Of a DNA stretch of 64,000 nucleotides, positions 61,299 to 64,000 are shown piece after piece. The stretch spans positions 417,857 through 481,856 of the forward strand of contig NZ_CANMNK010000005.1 of the NCBI RefSeq assembly GCF_947499265.1. Direction: 5' to 3'. Each line of letters opens with the position of its first letter. Position 1 is the stretch's first letter. Below the pieces are notes generated by a model. That model was not told where the DNA came from. It did no database searches and worked only from the letters and a program-made list of their open reading frames with translations. This stretch comes from an uncultured Roseobacter sp. (GTDB lineage Bacteria; Pseudomonadota; Alphaproteobacteria; Rhodobacterales; Rhodobacteraceae). The position numbers and the translations under genes are program-made.

Positions 61299-62236
61299 TG
61301 CGATGGACCCTGATTGCGCTGCTCGCCACGACAGCGAGCGCCAGTGAAGATATCGCAGATAAGTATCCCGGCTCGCTGCTTTACAACAAACCGGTCGAGG
61401 TGATCCCGGGGGTTTTTTCCGCCATCGGGGCCACCGCCCCGCCGACCTATGAAAACGCCGGGCACAACAATAACCTCAGCTTCATTGTCACAGGCGAGGG
61501 CGTTGTCGTGGTCAACGGCGGCGCGGCATACGGGCTGGCAAAAGCACTGCACGATGAAATCAAGACGCTGACCGATCAACCCGTCAAACTGGTCTTCAAC
61601 GAAAACGGTCAGGGCCATGCGGTTTTAGGCAATAGTTATTGGGCCGAACAGAACGTGCCCATCATTGCCCATATCGATGCCGCCGAGGAGGTGGCGGAAT
61701 ATGGGCGCAGCACTCTGGAGGGCATGAAACGGTATAACCGCGACCAGGCGGCGGGCACCACGCTGCAGGGTCCGACTGAAACGTTCGAGGATGACTACAT
61801 CGTTGAGATGGGCCCCTTCCGGATCGAAGCGCGCTATCTTGGCCCGGCACATTCGCCCGGCGATATCGTCATCTTGCTGCCAAATCAGAGCCTGGTGATC
61901 GCTGGCGACATGGCCTTTCACGAACGTATGCTGCCCATATTCGAGCACACCTACACGGCGGATTGGCTGGAAACCTGGGACAGTGAATTCGAAGCGCTTG
62001 GCGCGACCTATGTCATTCCCGGCCACGGGCACCCGACAAATATGGATCAGGTGCGGCGCTACACGAAAGGCTATCTGGAATATCTGCGTGAAAAAGTGGG
62101 CGCACATCTGGAGGCGGGAGGTGGGCTGGCAGAAGCCTACTACGTCGACCAATCGCCCTACGCGCATCTCGATACCTTCGAGGAACTGGCCACCAAGAAC
62201 GCAGGCCGTGTTTTCGAGCAGATGGAGTTCGAGTAG
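61295..62236 (+). CDS. Periplasmic MBL-fold protein with altered metal motif
   Basis: A 313-residue MBL-fold protein with a Sec-type signal peptide (residues 1 to about 17). The place of the family H-x-H-x-D-H motif is taken by F-N-E-N-G-Q-G-H (residues 101-108), so the first two His and the Asp are replaced. The later elements P-A-H-S-P-G-D-I-V, I-A-G-D-M-A-F-H and I-P-G-H-G-H-P-T are retained. This could be a single-metal enzyme, a binding protein, or a partner of the intact upstream MBL enzyme. It overlaps that gene by four bases and ends convergently with yeeE, leaving five bases between stops. Confidence 0.8.
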   Translation: MMRWTLIALLATTASASEDIADKYPGSLLYNKPVEVIPGVFSAIGATAPPTYENAGHNNNLSFIVTGEGVVVVNGGAAYGLAKALHDEIKTLTDQPVKLVFNENGQGHAVLGNSYWAEQNVPIIAHIDAAEEVAEYGRSTLEGMKRYNRDQAAGTTLQGPTETFEDDYIVEMGPFRIEARYLGPAHSPGDIVILLPNQSLVIAGDMAFHERMLPIFEHTYTADWLETWDSEFEALGATYVIPGHGHPTNMDQVRRYTKGYLEYLREKVGAHLEAGGGLAEAYYVDQSPYAHLDTFEELATKNAGRVFEQMEFE

Positions 62237-62241
62237 GCCGC

Positions 62242-63303
62242 TCAGGCCGGTGTTGGCACCCGCAGGTTTTGCGTCAACCGATGCGTGATCACCGCCCCCA
62301 CCCACATGCAAAAGACCGCCACCCAAGCGGTGACGGCAAAGATGGCGCCACCGGACATCCCCGCCCCAACGGCGCAACCGCCCGCCAGCATGCTGCCAAA
62401 ACCCATCAGGCAAGCCCCGATCAGATAGCGCTCCATTGGGGTTTCGGGGCCGAAACGTTCGATTTTCGCTTCTCCCGCGGCCAGCGCCATCAGCCCTGCA
62501 CCAGCAAACACGCCCGGAACCAGCCCAACGCCGAAGCCCAATGGCATCTGGGTGCTGTTCACAAGACCCATCAGCGTGTCGGTGGACGGTCCGGTAAATG
62601 TGATCGATGAGATCGCGACCACCTCAAACGATGTTTGGGCAATGGCGAAGGTCAAGATCCAGCCCAACGCGACGGCTCCGCCAACGCAGATGGCGGCGAC
62701 CATCCGCGAAGGCCCGGTCCGGCATCCTGCGGAAAATGCTAGTGCCCCCAACAGACCAAGCGCTGCGATACCACTCGCTGCTCGCGACGTCAGGCCAAGA
62801 TGTGCCAATAGGCTGCGCGCTGCGCCGCCTTCGATCAGCCAAAGTTGTGCCAGATCCTCACGCATGGGGGCCAAGACGCCGCGTAGCGATGCCTGGGCCA
62901 CCAGCGTCAGAACCAACCCCGTCACGATCGCGCGCAGATTGCCGGTCGCCGAGAGCACCAGCAATCGACTGGCGCAGCCGCGTGCGAGGATCATACCCGC
63001 ACCGAACATCAGCCCGCCAATCACAGCGCCTGACATGCTACCAGTGGCCGCCAATTGGCGTGCCTCCGAGACATCGAGAAAACCTGCTGCAATGGCGGCC
63101 TGTACACAAAAGACGGCGGCGCAAAACGCGAGGAGCCAGATGGACAGACGCTCGCCAAAGTGACCCTCCGATACTTCCACGGTGGCGGCCCGCAGGCAAA
63201 ACCGTGCGTGTTGCGCCGCGATGCCGAAAACCAGGCCGACCAGCGCGCCAGCCATCATCAAGACTGCGCCCTCCCCGAATTGGTCCATCAGGTTTTCCAG
63301 CAT
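62242..63303 (-). CDS. YeeE/YedE family sulfur-compound transporter
   Basis: A 353-residue membrane protein with about nine to ten helices and two Sulf_transp repeats. Family motifs are G-A-V-I-G-G-L-M-F-G-A-G-M-I-L-A-R-G-C-A-S-R in the first half and G-F-G-S-M-L-A-G-G-C-A-V-G-A-G in the second; each has the conserved Cys in G-C that is thought to pass thiosulfate along the channel in YeeE/TsuA. The direction is leftward, behind an FNR/CRP-type box at 63356-63369. It probably takes up thiosulfate or another reduced sulfur species for the neighbouring sulfur-oxidation genes. Confidence 0.9.
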   Translation of the reverse strand: MLENLMDQFGEGAVLMMAGALVGLVFGIAAQHARFCLRAATVEVSEGHFGERLSIWLLAFCAAVFCVQAAIAAGFLDVSEARQLAATGSMSGAVIGGLMFGAGMILARGCASRLLVLSATGNLRAIVTGLVLTLVAQASLRGVLAPMREDLAQLWLIEGGAARSLLAHLGLTSRAASGIAALGLLGALAFSAGCRTGPSRMVAAICVGGAVALGWILTFAIAQTSFEVVAISSITFTGPSTDTLMGLVNSTQMPLGFGVGLVPGVFAGAGLMALAAGEAKIERFGPETPMERYLIGACLMGFGSMLAGGCAVGAGMSGGAIFAVTAWVAVFCMWVGAVITHRLTQNLRVPTPA

Positions 63304-63355
63304 GAGACTGCCTTTCCGCTGTGCGCGGGTCTAAAGATCAATCGCACGGAGGGCT

Positions 63356-63369
63356 TTGACCTGGGTCAA
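63356..63369 (-). promoter_or_regulatory. FNR/CRP-type operator upstream of yeeE
   Basis: TTGACCTGGGTCAA, a perfect TTGAC-N4-GTCAA dyad in the 98-base gap between the DUF302 gene stop and the yeeE start. It differs from the site before the cytochrome c gene (3045-3058) only at one spacer base. Its centre is about 60 bases upstream of the yeeE start codon. Confidence 0.65.
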
Positions 63370-63401
63370 GCTGCTGCAAACATCGGACAGGCTGGCAGCC
63401 T

Positions 63402-63833
63402 TTACTCCATGGCCTCCTGCACGATCTCATCGAGCAGCGCCTGCACCTGCTGCATTTCGCCCTCGGGGTATTGGCGATAGCCGATCATCACCGCGCCCGC
63501 TTGATCCGCCACGAAGATGCCATAAGGGCAATGGGCAATGTTCATCGGGTCGGCTTCCATCACCCGGCGCGACAGTTGCGCCGAGCAAAACAGGAAGATG
63601 TCCGCCTCTTTGAAAAGCTCAACCTCTGACCCGACATCCGCCGCTGTCCGGCTCAGCATTTCGCCGGTGTGGCTGACGTAGTCAATCACCAGACCGCGCC
63701 CAACAATGGCGCTTTCGACGGCAAAGGTCGCGTCTTCGAAACTGCCATCAAAGGGATAGGTAACCGCCTGATCTGCCGCCCCGGCCTGGCCAGCGGTTAG
63801 GGCAAAAGCCCCGGCAATAAGGATATGTTTCAT
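63402..63833 (-). CDS. Periplasmic DUF302 family protein
   Basis: A 143-residue protein from the ATG at 63833, preceded by a GGGAGG ribosome site. The signal peptide (M-K-H-I-L-I-A-G-A-F-A-L-T-A, ending A-G-A-A) is followed by a DUF302 fold: the start F-E-D-A-T-F-A-V-E-S-A-I-V-G-R-G-L-V-I, the F-L-F-C-S-A-Q-L-S-R-R segment with a single Cys, C-P-Y-G-I-F-V, and a closing helix. DUF302 proteins are common beside sox and yeeE genes. The exact role is unknown; the two Cys could carry sulfur. Confidence 0.85.
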   Translation of the reverse strand: MKHILIAGAFALTAGQAGAADQAVTYPFDGSFEDATFAVESAIVGRGLVIDYVSHTGEMLSRTAADVGSEVELFKEADIFLFCSAQLSRRVMEADPMNIAHCPYGIFVADQAGAVMIGYRQYPEGEMQQVQALLDEIVQEAME

Positions 63834-63917
63834 CACATGACCTCCCAGGTTGTTTCGACATTCTCGCATAAAGCGCAGGCCCGGGCCTTGATTTACCGCA
63901 GTCCCGGTGCCGCCAAA

Positions 63918-64000
63918 TCAGCTGAACATATCTGCGGTGATGCCCGCGTACCAGCCTTCGGATTCCTCGTAGGTCGCGCGGCGTATGGCGGCGCTTTCGC
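63918..64000 (-). CDS. C-terminal end of a probable sulfide dehydrogenase flavoprotein (SoxF/FccB), partial
   Basis: Twenty-seven codons before a TGA stop on the minus strand read ...R-R-A-T-Y-E-E-S-E-G-W-Y-A-G-I-T-A-D-M-F-S. The W-Y-x-x-I-x-x-D-M-F ending is like that of flavocytochrome c sulfide dehydrogenase flavin subunits. The gene lies 84 bases upstream of DUF302 in the same direction, and sulfide oxidation fits the block. Only a short tail is seen, so the call is tentative. Confidence 0.45.
   Translation of the reverse strand, partial: ESAAIRRATYEESEGWYAGITADMFS

Overview
The window looks like part of an alphaproteobacterial chromosome, most likely from the Roseobacter group of the Rhodobacterales. 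The support is high GC content, tightly overlapping operons (ATGA, GTGA and TGATG junctions), and a gene set typical of that group: a TRAP transporter, a BCCT carrier, STAS-fused MlaE, methanethiol oxidase, YeeE/YedE and DUF302 proteins, and an acs-adk-ActP-like acetate block. No tRNA, rRNA, CRISPR array, insertion sequence or phage gene was seen.

Layout. 1-1.9 kb: end of a polyamine-type binding protein and a BCCT carrier closed by a strong terminator. 2.1-3.5 kb: a lone CheB methylesterase domain and a lipoprotein cytochrome c behind a perfect FNR/CRP-type box. 3.9-9.4 kb (minus): complete oppABCDF operon. 9.6-13.6 kb (minus): four-gene MCE/Mla lipid-transport operon. 14-18.8 kb (plus): an atypical LysR-HTH regulator, a GNAT-like protein, an MFS carrier, and a 528-residue protein that resembles cargo of extracellular contractile injection systems.

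18.9-32 kb: a large divergent catabolic region. Leftward lie a GntR/UTRA regulator, a LeuCD-type hydratase and a TRAP transporter. Rightward lie a tautomerase-SnoaL fusion, hydantoinase B and A, an isochorismatase-fold protein without the nucleophilic cysteine, a methylisocitrate-lyase-like enzyme and a fumarate-reductase-like flavoprotein. Together they could import a carboxylated ring compound, open a lactam or imide ring using ATP, hydrate an alkyl-maleate and split the alkyl-malate to a 2-oxo acid. This pathway is my inference and is the main candidate for an undescribed system.

32.3-35.4 kb: a three-gene operon of an Asp/Asn beta-hydroxylase-like oxygenase, an alpha/beta hydrolase and an ABC exporter. 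35.6-38 kb: a two-component system. 38.1-42.3 kb: a P-loop protein, an ECF sigma/anti-sigma pair and a divergent subtilase with an acidic leader. 42.7-48.7 kb: a DASS transporter with glycerate kinase, a DMT exporter with a divergent LysR regulator, and a tandem Usp protein. 48.8-57.5 kb (minus): acs-adk-DUF4212-SSS-DUF294-unknown-exonuclease, an acetate/monocarboxylate uptake and activation unit. 57.9-64 kb: a sulfur block (methanethiol oxidase, two metallo-beta-lactamase-fold proteins, YeeE/YedE, DUF302 and a C-terminal fragment that looks like SoxF/FccB), with a second FNR/CRP-type box before yeeE.
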